Shown piece after piece: positions 8,743-17,747 of a stretch of DNA of 64,000 bases. A program made the translations under genes and the position numbers. The stretch comes from Isosphaeraceae bacterium (lineage in GTDB: Bacteria; Planctomycetota; Planctomycetia; Isosphaerales; Isosphaeraceae). Positions within the stretch are counted from its first letter, which is position 1, and every line of letters begins with the position of its first letter. A model generated the notes under the pieces. It ran no database searches. It was not told the origin of the DNA and saw only the letters and a list, made by a program, of their open reading frames with translations. The DNA lies in the NCBI GenBank assembly GCA_025356475.1, contig JANXSX010000043.1, positions 1 to 64,000 of the forward strand, written 5' to 3'.

Positions 8743-10260
8743 ATGGCTTTACCTAAAGTTGCAATTGTAGGCAGGCCGAACGTCGGCAAGTCGTCGATCT
8801 TGAACTGGCTGGCCGGGCGGCGGATTTCGATCGTTGATGATACGGCGGGGGTGACTCGCGACCGCGTTGGGGCCCTCGTCCAGCTTGGCGAGGACGAAAC
8901 GGACGCCCGTTTCTTCGAGTTGATCGATACTGGAGGGATCGGCATCGTCGATCGCGACGACCTCACTGCGCACGTTGAGCACCAGATTGAGACTGCGATC
9001 TCCGAAGCCTCACTGGTTCTCTTCGTCGTGGATGTACGTGATGGGCGGATGCCCTTGGACGAGGAAGTCGCCGCTCGGCTTCGCTCGACCAACTTGCCGG
9101 TAATCCTGGTCATCAACAAGGCGGACACGATCGAGTTTGAGACCCAGGCGGATGACTTCCACCGTCTGGGGCGTGGCAAGCCGGTCTTCGTTTCTTCGTC
9201 TCAGAATCGCAACAAGAATATCCTCTTGAGGATGATTGAGGAGCGACTTCCCGAGATCGACGACTTCAAGCCTGCCGATGCCGTCATGAAAATCGCGGCT
9301 GTCGGACGCCCCAATACGGGAAAGTCGACGTTTATCAATACCTTGGCTCAGTCGGAACGGATGATCGTTTCGGAGATCCCCGGAACAACCCGCGACTCGG
9401 TCGATGTTCGTTTCGAACTCGACGGCCTGCCGTTCGTCGCGATCGATACGGCGGGAGTCCGGCGGAAAGCGAAGATTCGCGATAGCCTCGACTTCTACTC
9501 CATCCACCGCGCGGAGCGGTCGATCCGGCGAGCCGACGTCGTTCTGCTGTTTCTCGATCCAACGCAGGGGATCAGCAAGCTCGACAAGCAGTTGACCGAC
9601 TATGTCGCCAAACAGTACAAGCCCTGTATCTTCGTCGTCAACAAGTGGGACCTGATCGCGTTCGACACCACCTCGAACGTCTCAAGCGGCGAGGCGATGG
9701 GCAAGTACGCGCAGGTGGTTCAGCATGCGTTTCGTTCCATGTCTTACATGCCTCTTGCGTTCATCACGGCTAAGACGGGCAGGAATGTGAAAGCGCTCTT
9801 GAACCTTTCGCAGTCGATGTACCGACAAGCGAGCGGTCGAGTCGGCACTGGCGCACTCAACCGAGTGGTTCGCGAGGCGGTGGATGCACATCCCCCGGCC
9901 TTCCGTGAAGGAAAGAATCCCCGCGTCTATTACGCGACTCAGGTCAGTTCCTCACCGCCGACGATCGTGCTGTTCGTCAACAAGCCGAGCTTGTTTGACC
10001 CGACGTATCAGCGCTACTTGCTGAACACGTTTCGCGAGAAGCTCCCGTTCCACGATATCCCGCTCAAGATGTACCTCCGTGCTCGGAGCCAGACTGATCC
10101 CGACACCGGTAGCAAGCCCGAAGATCCGACCGCAGACCTCGGAGCAAGAGCGGGCGATGTCCTCAATGACCCCAGTTGGGATGAGGGGGCTGCGCCCGAC
10201 CTCCGCCAGCTCAACAGAGAAGTGAACGAGCTTCTCGCCGAAGTCGATCTCGGAGAGTGA
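8743..10260 (+). CDS. der: Ribosome-assembly GTPase Der (EngA)
   Basis: Essential GTPase with two tandem G domains, needed for maturation of the 50S subunit. 505 residues from ATG 8743 (GGAG 11 bases upstream); the open frame begins at 8680 but the family start MALPKVAIVGRPN is at 8743. First G domain: P-loop GRPNVGKS (10-17), DTAG, NKAD. Second: GRPNTGKS, DTAGVRRKAK, NKWD. A KH-like C-terminal domain follows (SSSPPTIVLFVN, KPSLFDPTYQRYLLNTFRE), then an acidic tail longer than in E. coli. It stands alone as a plus-strand gene. Confidence 0.97.
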   Translation: MALPKVAIVGRPNVGKSSILNWLAGRRISIVDDTAGVTRDRVGALVQLGEDETDARFFELIDTGGIGIVDRDDLTAHVEHQIETAISEASLVLFVVDVRDGRMPLDEEVAARLRSTNLPVILVINKADTIEFETQADDFHRLGRGKPVFVSSSQNRNKNILLRMIEERLPEIDDFKPADAVMKIAAVGRPNTGKSTFINTLAQSERMIVSEIPGTTRDSVDVRFELDGLPFVAIDTAGVRRKAKIRDSLDFYSIHRAERSIRRADVVLLFLDPTQGISKLDKQLTDYVAKQYKPCIFVVNKWDLIAFDTTSNVSSGEAMGKYAQVVQHAFRSMSYMPLAFITAKTGRNVKALLNLSQSMYRQASGRVGTGALNRVVREAVDAHPPAFREGKNPRVYYATQVSSSPPTIVLFVNKPSLFDPTYQRYLLNTFREKLPFHDIPLKMYLRARSQTDPDTGSKPEDPTADLGARAGDVLNDPSWDEGAAPDLRQLNREVNELLAEVDLGE

Positions 10261-10398
10261 CCGACCGCTGGTAACGGGTCAACGCTCAACCTAAGATCAT
10301 GGGTTCTCAAACGAAGCCCCGTCCATCAGGTTTGTCGAAAGACGAGCTCGTGTGCGGGGCCTCCTGTCGGACTCTCCCGGATTTTGGAGGATAGACTC

Positions 10399-11283
10399 GT
10401 GGATCGCCGCTCCTTTCTCTCAAGCATCGCCGCACTTCCCCTGGCGCTTTCGACTCCGGCTCGGGCGATCGATCCGATCGGGCGGACCCGTCCCAGTCAC
10501 CTGAAGCTGAGCTTGGCGGCTTACTCCTTCCGGCAGTGGCTCGACCTCAAGGTCAAGAAACTCGACCTCTTCGACTTCGTAAACCTGGCGGCAGATTACG
10601 CGATCGATGCCGTTGAACTGACCTCGTACTATTTCCCCGCCGACGTCACCAGCGATTATCTGCACAAGCTAAAACAGCATGCATTTAACCTGGGACTCGA
10701 TATCTCCGGCACTTCGGTCGGCAACAACTTTTGCCTCCCCAAGGGGCCCAAGCTCGACGAACAGTTCGCGCTCGTCCGGACCTGGGTCGATCGGGCAGCG
10801 GAACTTGACGCACCCACGATCCGCATCTTCGCCGGTACGATCCCCAAAGATGGCAACGAGGAAGAGGCTGTTGCCCAGACGATTGAAGGGATCAATGCAT
10901 GCCTTCCTTACGCTGCGTCGAAGGGGGTGACCCTTGCCCTTGAGAATCACGGAGGAATCACGGCCACTCCGCAACAGATCCTTCGCCTTGTCAAAGGGGT
11001 GAATCACCCCAGCTTTGGCGTGAACCTCGACACGGGCAACTTCCACGGTGAGGACGTTTATGCCGATCTCGCTGAGCTTGCCCCCTATGCGGTCAACGTG
11101 CAAGTGAAGACGGAGATCACACCTAAGGGGGGCAAGAAGATCGATGCCGATCTCGCCCGAGTCGTCAAAATTCTCCGTGACGCCAAATATTCAGGCTATG
11201 TTGTGCTAGAATATGAAGCCGTTGAAGATGCCATGGTTGCCGTCCCCCGGCATCTCAAGACCTTGCGCAACCTGATCGGCTAG
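10399..11283 (+). CDS. Exported sugar phosphate isomerase/epimerase-like TIM-barrel protein
   Basis: 294 residues from a GTG start with GGAGGA seven bases upstream. The N-terminus DRRSFLSS followed by a hydrophobic stretch and ARA is a Tat-type signal, so the protein is probably exported folded. The body is an AP-endonuclease-2/xylose isomerase-like barrel: LKLSLAAYSF at strand 1, IRIFAGT, LALENHGG with the metal-binding Glu and His, NLDTGNFHG, VQVKTEI and a final VLEYE with Glu. Such proteins are abundant in planctomycetes and act on sugars or inositols; the substrate cannot be read from the sequence. Two copies of a hairpin repeat follow it. Confidence 0.88.
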   Translation: MDRRSFLSSIAALPLALSTPARAIDPIGRTRPSHLKLSLAAYSFRQWLDLKVKKLDLFDFVNLAADYAIDAVELTSYYFPADVTSDYLHKLKQHAFNLGLDISGTSVGNNFCLPKGPKLDEQFALVRTWVDRAAELDAPTIRIFAGTIPKDGNEEEAVAQTIEGINACLPYAASKGVTLALENHGGITATPQQILRLVKGVNHPSFGVNLDTGNFHGEDVYADLAELAPYAVNVQVKTEITPKGGKKIDADLARVVKILRDAKYSGYVVLEYEAVEDAMVAVPRHLKTLRNLIG

Positions 11284-11294
11284 GCGAAGGATGA

Positions 11295-11405
11295 GTGCGG
11301 AACCTCAAATATTCCGCACTCCTTCAGGTCGCCGAGGCGGTCAAATCGGTGTCGATGCTCCCCATCCGGTGCGGAAGCTCAAATATTCCGCACTCCTTCA
11401 GGTCG
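11295..11405 (+). repeat. 37-bp direct repeat, each copy containing a hairpin
   Basis: Copy 1 is at 11295-11331 and copy 2 at 11369-11405; they differ at one position. Each contains GTGCGGAA and TTCCGCAC around a 9-base loop (stem of 8-9 bp) followed by TCCTTC. The copies are 74 bases apart and lie between the stop of the TIM-barrel gene and the start of the membrane protein gene at 11431. They may act as a doubled transcription terminator or as a processing site. Confidence 0.8.
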
Positions 11406-11430
11406 ATCAATCTCAGGGAAAGCCACATTC

Positions 11431-12204
11431 ATGAGATCGCAATTCAAACTCAATGAGTATGAGTTCTGGGACCGCATACCCCTACCGATCTTTTTCACCG
11501 TGATTGGATTTGCAATCGCTTGCGCCCTGATTGGATTGATCTTTCACCCATTCATGATTTTAGCTAAGTGCGTCTATGCAATTTTTGCGATTGGTCTTAT
11601 CCTTTATGGTCTTGTTGGCTGTTCGATGGCTCCATTTCAAGAGAGCTTTGGACACGGCCTGGCATATATCTTTCTAGCACCCATCTACCCTATCTATTAT
11701 ACATGCACACGACCTGACGCTGGTCGAGGAGCATTCATCAACATGATTCTTGGGTTCGGTCTCTTATGGTTGTCTGCAAACATGTTTCCGCTCTTCGAGG
11801 ATCCGAAGCAGAAGCCGCAAGTGAATGAGGCCGGACCGAAGAAAACGACCGAGGAGAAGCTCCAGGAAATTGGTCCCAAGGAGAACGGCCCCGTTCCTCC
11901 AGGGGTCCCCAATCTCATCGCGACCCTGGTCGAGGTTACCAAGGTGTTGACCACGATCACGGATGCCCAGACCGCAAAAAAGGCAGCGCCTGTGGTAACT
12001 CGCCTCTGGGGAAAGCTTCGGTCGGACTACGAGAGTACAGGCGAGCGGACCTCCTTTTCCAACACAAACCACCGTTCAAATAGTATCTCGGAGTACATCA
12101 AGTTCGGGCCGGAATACCGCCGGGTCTCTCGGAAATACACTGATGAACTCAAGCGAGTGAGCAAGATTCCCGGTGTTCGAGACATCATCAAGATTAGTGA
12201 CTGA
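11431..12204 (+). CDS. Membrane protein with soluble C-terminal region
   Basis: 257 residues. Three to four hydrophobic helices fill the first half (LPIFFTVIGFAIACALIGLI, ILAKCVYAIFAIGLILYGLV, GHGLAYIFLAPIYPIYY, INMILGFGLLWLSANMF); the second half (from about residue 130) is charged and soluble, with a Lys/Glu/Pro linker. I do not recognise a family. The ATG at 11431 follows the hairpin repeats by 26 bases. Its stop is three bases from the stop of the convergent 912-residue protein. Confidence 0.75.
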   Translation: MRSQFKLNEYEFWDRIPLPIFFTVIGFAIACALIGLIFHPFMILAKCVYAIFAIGLILYGLVGCSMAPFQESFGHGLAYIFLAPIYPIYYTCTRPDAGRGAFINMILGFGLLWLSANMFPLFEDPKQKPQVNEAGPKKTTEEKLQEIGPKENGPVPPGVPNLIATLVEVTKVLTTITDAQTAKKAAPVVTRLWGKLRSDYESTGERTSFSNTNHRSNSISEYIKFGPEYRRVSRKYTDELKRVSKIPGVRDIIKISD

Positions 12205-12207
12205 TGA

Positions 12208-14946
12208 CTAAAGAAGTTTCACATATGGGCGAGCGATTGACATAATCACCTCTGCTGCGTTCCGACTCGCATCGCTGGGGGCGAGTAGGACCGCCTGGCG
12301 GGCGGCGTCGACGGTATCTGCGGCGTTACCGGCGTCGAGTTCCAAGGCTGCCAGGCCATAGAGGGCGTCGAAGTTTTGAGGTTCGATTATGAGAGCGTCT
12401 CGATATGACCGGCGTGCTGCAACAACTTCCCCTTCGATCGCTTGGCAGGCTGCGACCTTTGCTAGTAAGGCCCCCTTGCTAGGAGGTTCGGGAGCCGACT
12501 CCCAGATCGATTTGGCTTTGGCGACATCGCCAAGATGGAGCCAAAGGGTTGCCATCTGGTCAGAAACCGACCAGGGGCGCGACTCCGGGCGAAATGCTTT
12601 TTCGAGCATCCGAGCGGCCGATTCAACTCGCCCGCGATCGAGCAACTCGCCCACGATCCGGTCAAGCTCGCCACTATTCTCCCAGGTTGAAGGTACGGGG
12701 GGGCCTAGTTCCGACACAACTTTCGCTCGTTCATTCGCGAATCTGGCCTGGATTGTTGCTTGGGTAATATTGCCATAATTCGACTTGAGCAGACGATCAA
12801 TCACCGGCAGGGTTGATTCCGCCATCCCGCGACTTTGATAGGACTGGATCGTGCGGAACATCAGACTGAAGTCGTCAGGACTGGATTCAAGCGCACGCCT
12901 CAACCGGAAGATGGAGGTGACCGTGTCGAGGTCGAGAGCCGGGTTGAAAATCGACCTGTAGCGTTTCACAGGCTGGGGAGCTAGGAGCCAGGGCTCGCGA
13001 AGCCACGCGAGAAGGCCCATTGTCTTACTTGATTCGGGAAGAGTCGGCGCAAGTTGCTCTGCTCGCCGCGCATGATCAAGTGCGAGGAGGACCAACGGTC
13101 GAGCGACATCATTGTGCCCTTGAGTCACGAGCGCTGTTGCAATGAAACGCAAGGCACGGGCGGAGGCAAGAAGGGCGGGAACTCCGCTTGGCTGGTCAGC
13201 CGGGTCGGGCTCAAAGTGACGGCGACCGAAGTCGATTGGAGTGACACCCGCCTTTGCGAGTGCAGAGTCATGTAGGAAGACTGCTGCGATAGGATCAAAA
13301 TATACGCATTTCCAATGCAAGCTGGAAAGTAACGTTGCCGAGACATCGGTAGGACCTTGATTGATGTTGTCGACCAGAATCGCCGGTCGTCCCATCTTGT
13401 CCAGTTCCGCCTCCCAGCCTGTCTCCTTACGCATCACCTTTTGTTGCAAGGCGTTAAAATCCGCATAAACCTTGGGACCAATCACTTCGAGCCGAGCGTC
13501 CGCGTAGATCTTCTTTTCTGGTCCATGATAGAACGCATACAGCGGCGTATGTCCATTATGAAACCCGACAACCCGGTCCGGCATGCCAGCTCTCCCGGCA
13601 AACTTCACGGCATCATGAGGGAACCAGAGCGGTTCCTCTCCCACGCCCACCGTCCGGCCCTCGCCCATCCATTGGTACCAAACCCCGGTCGAAACCAGGC
13701 CGAGGAATAGGATCAAGATCAGACCAGTAAAGATTTGTGGAATTGTGTCGTTCGGACGCTGGGCTGGGTTGAGTTGTGACCGCCGGCGGCGAAAACCGGC
13801 GGCGAACTCGCCGAGATTCCAGGCGGTGATCGTTCCGACGATCGCTGCAAACTGGTGGCTGTTCCGACTCGCCTTCAGACTGAGCAGCGAGAAGGCGATG
13901 AACAGCGAGAGTCGCATCGGACTCAAACGCCAGAGCGGACCTTCGGTTCTGGCGGCTTTCCGTTTCTTCTTGCCACGGAGTGGTCCACACAACAACCTGG
14001 TCAGGATCAGCCAGGTGATGGGGACGACGAATGAGAGAGCACCCAAAGCCATCGTGAACATGTGAATCTGGAGAGGGGGTAGACTCCAACCGGTCGCTTT
14101 GATCAGCGATGGGATCGACTGCAATTCGGCGATATTCTCGAACACCGGGTTCGACATCGTTCCCGCGAGTTCGAGCGGAAAGAGCGTCCCGGTCAAGCCG
14201 TAGGGGTTGACCAAGCAGGCAAGTCCCGTAAGCCCAATGGCGGGGGAAACCGTCTTCCACCACGCTTTTCCAGATTTGGTGAACGAGCCAGGGCGGACCA
14301 GAGCGTCAAGTAACGCAGCCGCAACTGTGACCGGCCCGAGCACGAAAAGCCCATGACTGTTCACCCAAAAGAGCTGAATCAGCGGCAAGAGATAAGCAAG
14401 TCTAGGACGGGTCTCCCAGCGGAAGAGGACCGCTAGCTCAGCCGCCAGAAAGAGTAACGTCATGGTTTCTGGACGTATATACATTCGTCCGCTCAGGACC
14501 AGCAATGCAGGAATCCAGGCCAAGATCATCGACCACAGCGGCCAGTCGGGTTTTTTGGCGGTGATCAAAAGCAAAAGAGCGAGCGTCGTGATCGAGCACT
14601 TGACAAGGTTCAACAAGGGAACTCCCCCCTGCTCGTAGACCAGACTGGCAAGGATCTGGAAACCCCAGTGGAGGTCGATCCACTTATGGTCTGCAGCCGT
14701 CCAGGTATAGAGGTCGGTCGTTGGAACTGCCCCTGTCGCCCGGATGATCTGGCCGGTTCGCAGGTGCCACCAGAGGTCCGTATCCTTGTTGGGAAAGATT
14801 CCCAAGAGAAAAACCAAGCTAAGGAACAGACACAAAAGCCCAAGATTCCCCTTCCACGAAGGTTTTAGGGCCACCTTTGAGGGCTTAGGGGTCGTCCGTA
14901 CTTCAGCAGGCTTCGTCGGGACGAGTTCACTGGTCATCTTAGGCAT
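12208..14946 (-). CDS. Large polytopic membrane protein with C-terminal TPR region
   Basis: 912 residues. The N-terminal two-thirds resembles planctomycete relatives of membrane glycosyltransferases: a first helix (LGLLCLFLSLVFLLGIF) followed by a periplasmic Asp-containing loop (NKDTDLWWHLRTGQ), then about ten more helices. A soluble part with ALFHDS-like sequence follows, and from about residue 600 to the end there are helical TPR-like repeats (ALYGLAALELDAGNAADTVDAA). The WWH loop and conserved acidic residues suggest a GT-C fold, but the sugar substrate cannot be inferred. Start at ATG 14946; a second ATG three codons on is possible. Alternative: a structural envelope protein. Confidence 0.8.
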   Translation of the reverse strand: MPKMTSELVPTKPAEVRTTPKPSKVALKPSWKGNLGLLCLFLSLVFLLGIFPNKDTDLWWHLRTGQIIRATGAVPTTDLYTWTAADHKWIDLHWGFQILASLVYEQGGVPLLNLVKCSITTLALLLLITAKKPDWPLWSMILAWIPALLVLSGRMYIRPETMTLLFLAAELAVLFRWETRPRLAYLLPLIQLFWVNSHGLFVLGPVTVAAALLDALVRPGSFTKSGKAWWKTVSPAIGLTGLACLVNPYGLTGTLFPLELAGTMSNPVFENIAELQSIPSLIKATGWSLPPLQIHMFTMALGALSFVVPITWLILTRLLCGPLRGKKKRKAARTEGPLWRLSPMRLSLFIAFSLLSLKASRNSHQFAAIVGTITAWNLGEFAAGFRRRRSQLNPAQRPNDTIPQIFTGLILILFLGLVSTGVWYQWMGEGRTVGVGEEPLWFPHDAVKFAGRAGMPDRVVGFHNGHTPLYAFYHGPEKKIYADARLEVIGPKVYADFNALQQKVMRKETGWEAELDKMGRPAILVDNINQGPTDVSATLLSSLHWKCVYFDPIAAVFLHDSALAKAGVTPIDFGRRHFEPDPADQPSGVPALLASARALRFIATALVTQGHNDVARPLVLLALDHARRAEQLAPTLPESSKTMGLLAWLREPWLLAPQPVKRYRSIFNPALDLDTVTSIFRLRRALESSPDDFSLMFRTIQSYQSRGMAESTLPVIDRLLKSNYGNITQATIQARFANERAKVVSELGPPVPSTWENSGELDRIVGELLDRGRVESAARMLEKAFRPESRPWSVSDQMATLWLHLGDVAKAKSIWESAPEPPSKGALLAKVAACQAIEGEVVAARRSYRDALIIEPQNFDALYGLAALELDAGNAADTVDAARQAVLLAPSDASRNAAEVIMSIARPYVKLL

Positions 14947-15027
14947 CTCATTGATCGCGAAACAGGGCTATTCCACTTCTGACCGCGCGTCTCAACATGG
15001 GAGCTACACATGCTCTTCGATCTTCGC

Positions 15028-15609
15028 TTAGGTATCCTTCAAACGCACAAGTTGAATGTAATCAAAAAGTTCTTTAAAGGATGGGCATTTGGAGTTGAGT
15101 TTTTCAATATTGAGGTGTTCGGCAACTTGTGCGTTAAAGACTTTCGGGGCATAGAGTGGTCTCGAACCCTGCCCCCTTCCGGACTCCTTGACTAGCCACT
15201 CTTTGGGATTTGGGATTCGCTCGGGCGTTTGTTGAGGCGGAATCGACAGGGAAGGAATCGCGGTTCGAATCGCGTCTTCGTCGGCGATGAGCCAAGCCTC
15301 CAACTCCTGGATTGGAACGATTATGCGGTGTTGGTACTGCTTGAGAACAATCTTTTGATTTATGGCTTCAAGTACCTTTCTCTGAATAAAATCAGATTCC
15401 TTGCCGTCAGAATCGTGACAAATGATGAAATGTGTCGCGCCCTGTTCGGCGAAGTTTTCAATGTGTCTTCCGGCCTTGTTGCATAAGCTGCCGCAGCCAC
15501 GAAAGCCCTTTCTAAGCACGCGAACGTTATTACCGCCGATGATCCTCCTGATGATCGCCGCCAAGGCCTCAGCGTCGGAGTGATCCTCGGCGAGTACAGC
15601 AAAGATCAT
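15028..15609 (-). CDS. DUF4276-type TOPRIM protein, partner of an AAA ATPase
   Basis: 193 residues. Residues 1-75 look like a TOPRIM fold: a hydrophobic strand ending in Glu8 (VLAEDHSDAEAL) and a second strand with Asp66 and Asp68 (ICHDSDGKESD), the metal-binding pattern of RloB/DUF4276 proteins. PIQELEAWLIAD is also typical of DUF4276. The ATG (15609) overlaps the stop of the upstream ATPase by four bases, so the two are translationally coupled. Paired ATPase/TOPRIM genes of this kind include OLD-like nucleases, PARIS and RloAB-type systems. Role in phage defence is inference. The family could also act on tRNA or DNA. Confidence 0.8.
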   Translation of the reverse strand: MIFAVLAEDHSDAEALAAIIRRIIGGNNVRVLRKGFRGCGSLCNKAGRHIENFAEQGATHFIICHDSDGKESDFIQRKVLEAINQKIVLKQYQHRIIVPIQELEAWLIADEDAIRTAIPSLSIPPQQTPERIPNPKEWLVKESGRGQGSRPLYAPKVFNAQVAEHLNIEKLNSKCPSFKELFDYIQLVRLKDT

Positions 15610-16832
15610 GATAGATCGTCGATGGGTTCGAGGAATTCGGAAAGTGACCCGTCGTTTGATAAGAATTTCTTCGCCCGAGAAATCTCGATCGACGAAAGCT
15701 TCCTCGCCTCGGTCTTTCCCCCCGGCGCGGTGACAAGAAGGACCTCTTCTGGAGCTAGGATGTCGAGAACTTCCGGAGAGTGAGTGGTGAAGATCATCTG
15801 AGTCTTAGAGCTGTAGGTTCGAAGGATGTCGATCAGCTTTCGAAGCAGTCCCGGATGAATCGAGTCTTCCGGATGCTCCCAGAGCATCACGGATCTTTTG
15901 TCAAAAAGAAGAGATGTGATAATCTCAATAACTCGCCGCGTGCCGACAGAGAGATCAGGGAACGCGAACGACCTCCCGGCCCCACCCATGGTATCTGAGG
16001 GGGTGAAGTTTGGGTAATAGAGTTGCGTGGGGCCAGAAGCGTCCAGATCATCCAAGATAGAATGCAAAGGGTTTAGCTTAACAAACGAAACATCGAACTT
16101 ATCGATCAACCCTATCCCGCCGGGTCCAATAATGGACATAAATTCTTCCGCCAGGCTTGGGTCCTCCTTGAACATGTAGATGAGTCGTAGCGCAACAGAC
16201 TCGGTGCATTGCCCGTCGGTCTTATATGTGAACAGCCAATCTCTGTATTTCTGCTCAGTTACGGTCTCCTCCGAGTCCGAGCTGTTTTCCATGGAGTAAT
16301 AACGAACTCCAGAAAAATAATCAGCCACTCGGCGGAGGTGGGTAAGCGACGTACTGTTTTCTGGGAGCAGTGAAATCAATGCCGATATCGCGGGAGTTCG
16401 CCTCTGGATTCGGATCGGTTCCTCACGATCGGCGATCTTGATCTCTACCCCTTCCCGCCGCATGATTTCGTCCCGATTGCCATCGTCGTTAATGATATAT
16501 AGCGACTCAGTTATTATATGGGTTGTTTCAATTACGTATGGTAAGCCGAAATGTCTATGTCCAGGAATTTGAAGAACGTAGTAATAATGAGAATTACTGA
16601 TCGTGAAATTTAGATCAATCGAATATGTATCGACCTTCTGACCTCTGTTGCCTGCTGGTGAGATCGTAAAGGAGCTGGCACCGGCGGCCGAGGCGGTGGC
16701 CCACTGAATGGCCTTGAAAATATTGGACTTCCCCGCGCCGTTTCTTCCTGAGAGGGCGCAAATGGTCCGGTCCAATTCAACATTAGTATCGTAACATGAA
16801 CGAAAATTTTGGATATGTATGCGATGCAACAT
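15606..16832 (-). CDS. AAA15/21-type ATPase (OLD/RecF-like)
   Basis: 408 residues. Starts with the family's first strand and NFRSCYDTNVEL, then Walker A GRNGAGKS (29-36). The middle is a long insertion. The C-terminal half has FPDLSVGTRR (signature-like), a Walker B region SVMLWEHPEDSIHPG, where the usual Asp-Glu pair is replaced by Glu-His, and the D-loop/switch strand MIFTTHSPEVLD. Similar E-x-P-E-D-x-I-H-P variants are known to me in this ATPase branch, so activity is not excluded. It is coupled to the TOPRIM gene by an ATGA-type overlap. Base composition is lower in G+C than the flanks, consistent with acquisition. Likely regulatory or sensing subunit of a two-gene defence cassette. Confidence 0.85.
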   Translation of the reverse strand: MLHRIHIQNFRSCYDTNVELDRTICALSGRNGAGKSNIFKAIQWATASAAGASSFTISPAGNRGQKVDTYSIDLNFTISNSHYYYVLQIPGHRHFGLPYVIETTHIITESLYIINDDGNRDEIMRREGVEIKIADREEPIRIQRRTPAISALISLLPENSTSLTHLRRVADYFSGVRYYSMENSSDSEETVTEQKYRDWLFTYKTDGQCTESVALRLIYMFKEDPSLAEEFMSIIGPGGIGLIDKFDVSFVKLNPLHSILDDLDASGPTQLYYPNFTPSDTMGGAGRSFAFPDLSVGTRRVIEIITSLLFDKRSVMLWEHPEDSIHPGLLRKLIDILRTYSSKTQMIFTTHSPEVLDILAPEEVLLVTAPGGKTEARKLSSIEISRAKKFLSNDGSLSEFLEPIDDLS

Positions 16833-17202
16833 TGGCTTGTCAGGGTTTGAGCTTGGACTCGTTCGAGATCCGGGATTTGGTGCGAACGTACTGATTGTAA
16901 CCGCTCGCGGCTTTAGGATCTATTGTGCCACGCCGTACAGCCGGTTTCCAACAATCGTCTGCCCTAGATCGGTGAGCAATTCGTGTGACTCTCTTCCATA
17001 GGTTCGACTAAACTCTGTGTGATAGAGTCCCGTGATGCGCTTGCTGGAACTCCCGATGCAATCGCGTCAACGCCGAACCACCTGGCTGCCCGATCTCTCG
17101 GTGGAACATTCCCGCGATCAGGACACCCGATTGCAACGATCAGGTGAGGGTGATAGTTTAAACCTTGTTCAAATTGATCCTACACCCCACTGAGATGAAA
17201 CA
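16833..17202. other. Spacer without a recognisable gene
   Basis: 370 bases between the start of the minus-strand ATPase gene and the plus-strand peroxiredoxin gene. Frames on both strands are short and not protein-like. It should hold promoters for both divergent genes, but I could not identify convincing elements. Confidence 0.5.
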
Positions 17203-17736
17203 ATGAGCAGGAACTGGACTCGGGTTGCTTTGGCGATGGGACTGGGCGTGAGCTTGGTCGTGGGCACTGTGGTCGCGGCAGAACTGAAGGTTGGGGATGC
17301 CGCCCCTGACTTCACGCTCAAGGCTTCGGACGGCAAGACCTACAAATTGGCGGATTTCAAGGGAAAGAAGCCGGTGGTGATCGCCTGGTTCCCCAAGGCG
17401 TTCACTGGGGGTTGTACCAAAGAGTGTAAGTCCTTCCGTGAGACCAGCGACGCTTTGAAAGGGACCGGGGCTGCGTATTTCACAGCGAGTGTGGATGATG
17501 CCGACACGAATGGGAAGTTCGCCAAGTCGCTCGACCTCGATTACCCGATCTTGAGCGACCCGGAGAAGACGACTGCTGCGGCGTTCGGCGTTTCGGACGG
17601 GACGACTCTTGCCAAGCGTTGGACCTTCTACATCGACAAGAATGGCAAGATCGTTGAAATCGATAAGATGATCAACAATCCCCAGGCTGGGACCGATGTG
17701 GTCGCCAAGATCAAGAGCCTTGGACTGGCCAAGTAA
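17203..17736 (+). CDS. Exported peroxiredoxin (AhpC/TSA family)
   Basis: Thiol peroxidase of the thioredoxin superfamily. 177 residues with a signal peptide (about 1-26, ending VVAA). The domain starts [10 protein letters not shown] and carries [10 protein letters not shown]: peroxidatic Cys71, and Cys75 in the position of the BCP/PrxQ resolving cysteine. The helix continues SFRE. The C-terminus ([15 protein letters not shown]) is typical. The protein would detoxify peroxides in the periplasm or the planctomycete paryphoplasm. The gene is monocistronic and convergent with the next gene, 11 bases away. Confidence 0.93.
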   Translation: MSRNWTRVALAMGLGVSLVVGTVVAAELKVGDAAPDFTLKASDGKTYKLADFKGKKPVVIAWFPKAFTGGCTKECKSFRETSDALKGTGAAYFTASVDDADTNGKFAKSLDLDYPILSDPEKTTAAAFGVSDGTTLAKRWTFYIDKNGKIVEIDKMINNPQAGTDVVAKIKSLGLAK

Positions 17737-17747
17737 AATGGGCGAAG

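Noticed and set aside
10315-10370. GCCCCG/CGGGGC inverted repeat upstream of the TIM-barrel gene as a terminator for der
   Set aside because: Only six base pairs with a loop above 30 bases and no T-run; too weak to call.
15258-15275. GGTTCGAATC-like box reminiscent of a tRNA T-arm
   Set aside because: It lies inside the TOPRIM gene and no cloverleaf can be drawn around it.
15606-16832. Loss of ATPase activity because Walker B lacks Asp-Glu
   Set aside because: E-x-P-E-D-x-I-H-P variants occur in this ATPase branch, so the change alone does not show inactivity.
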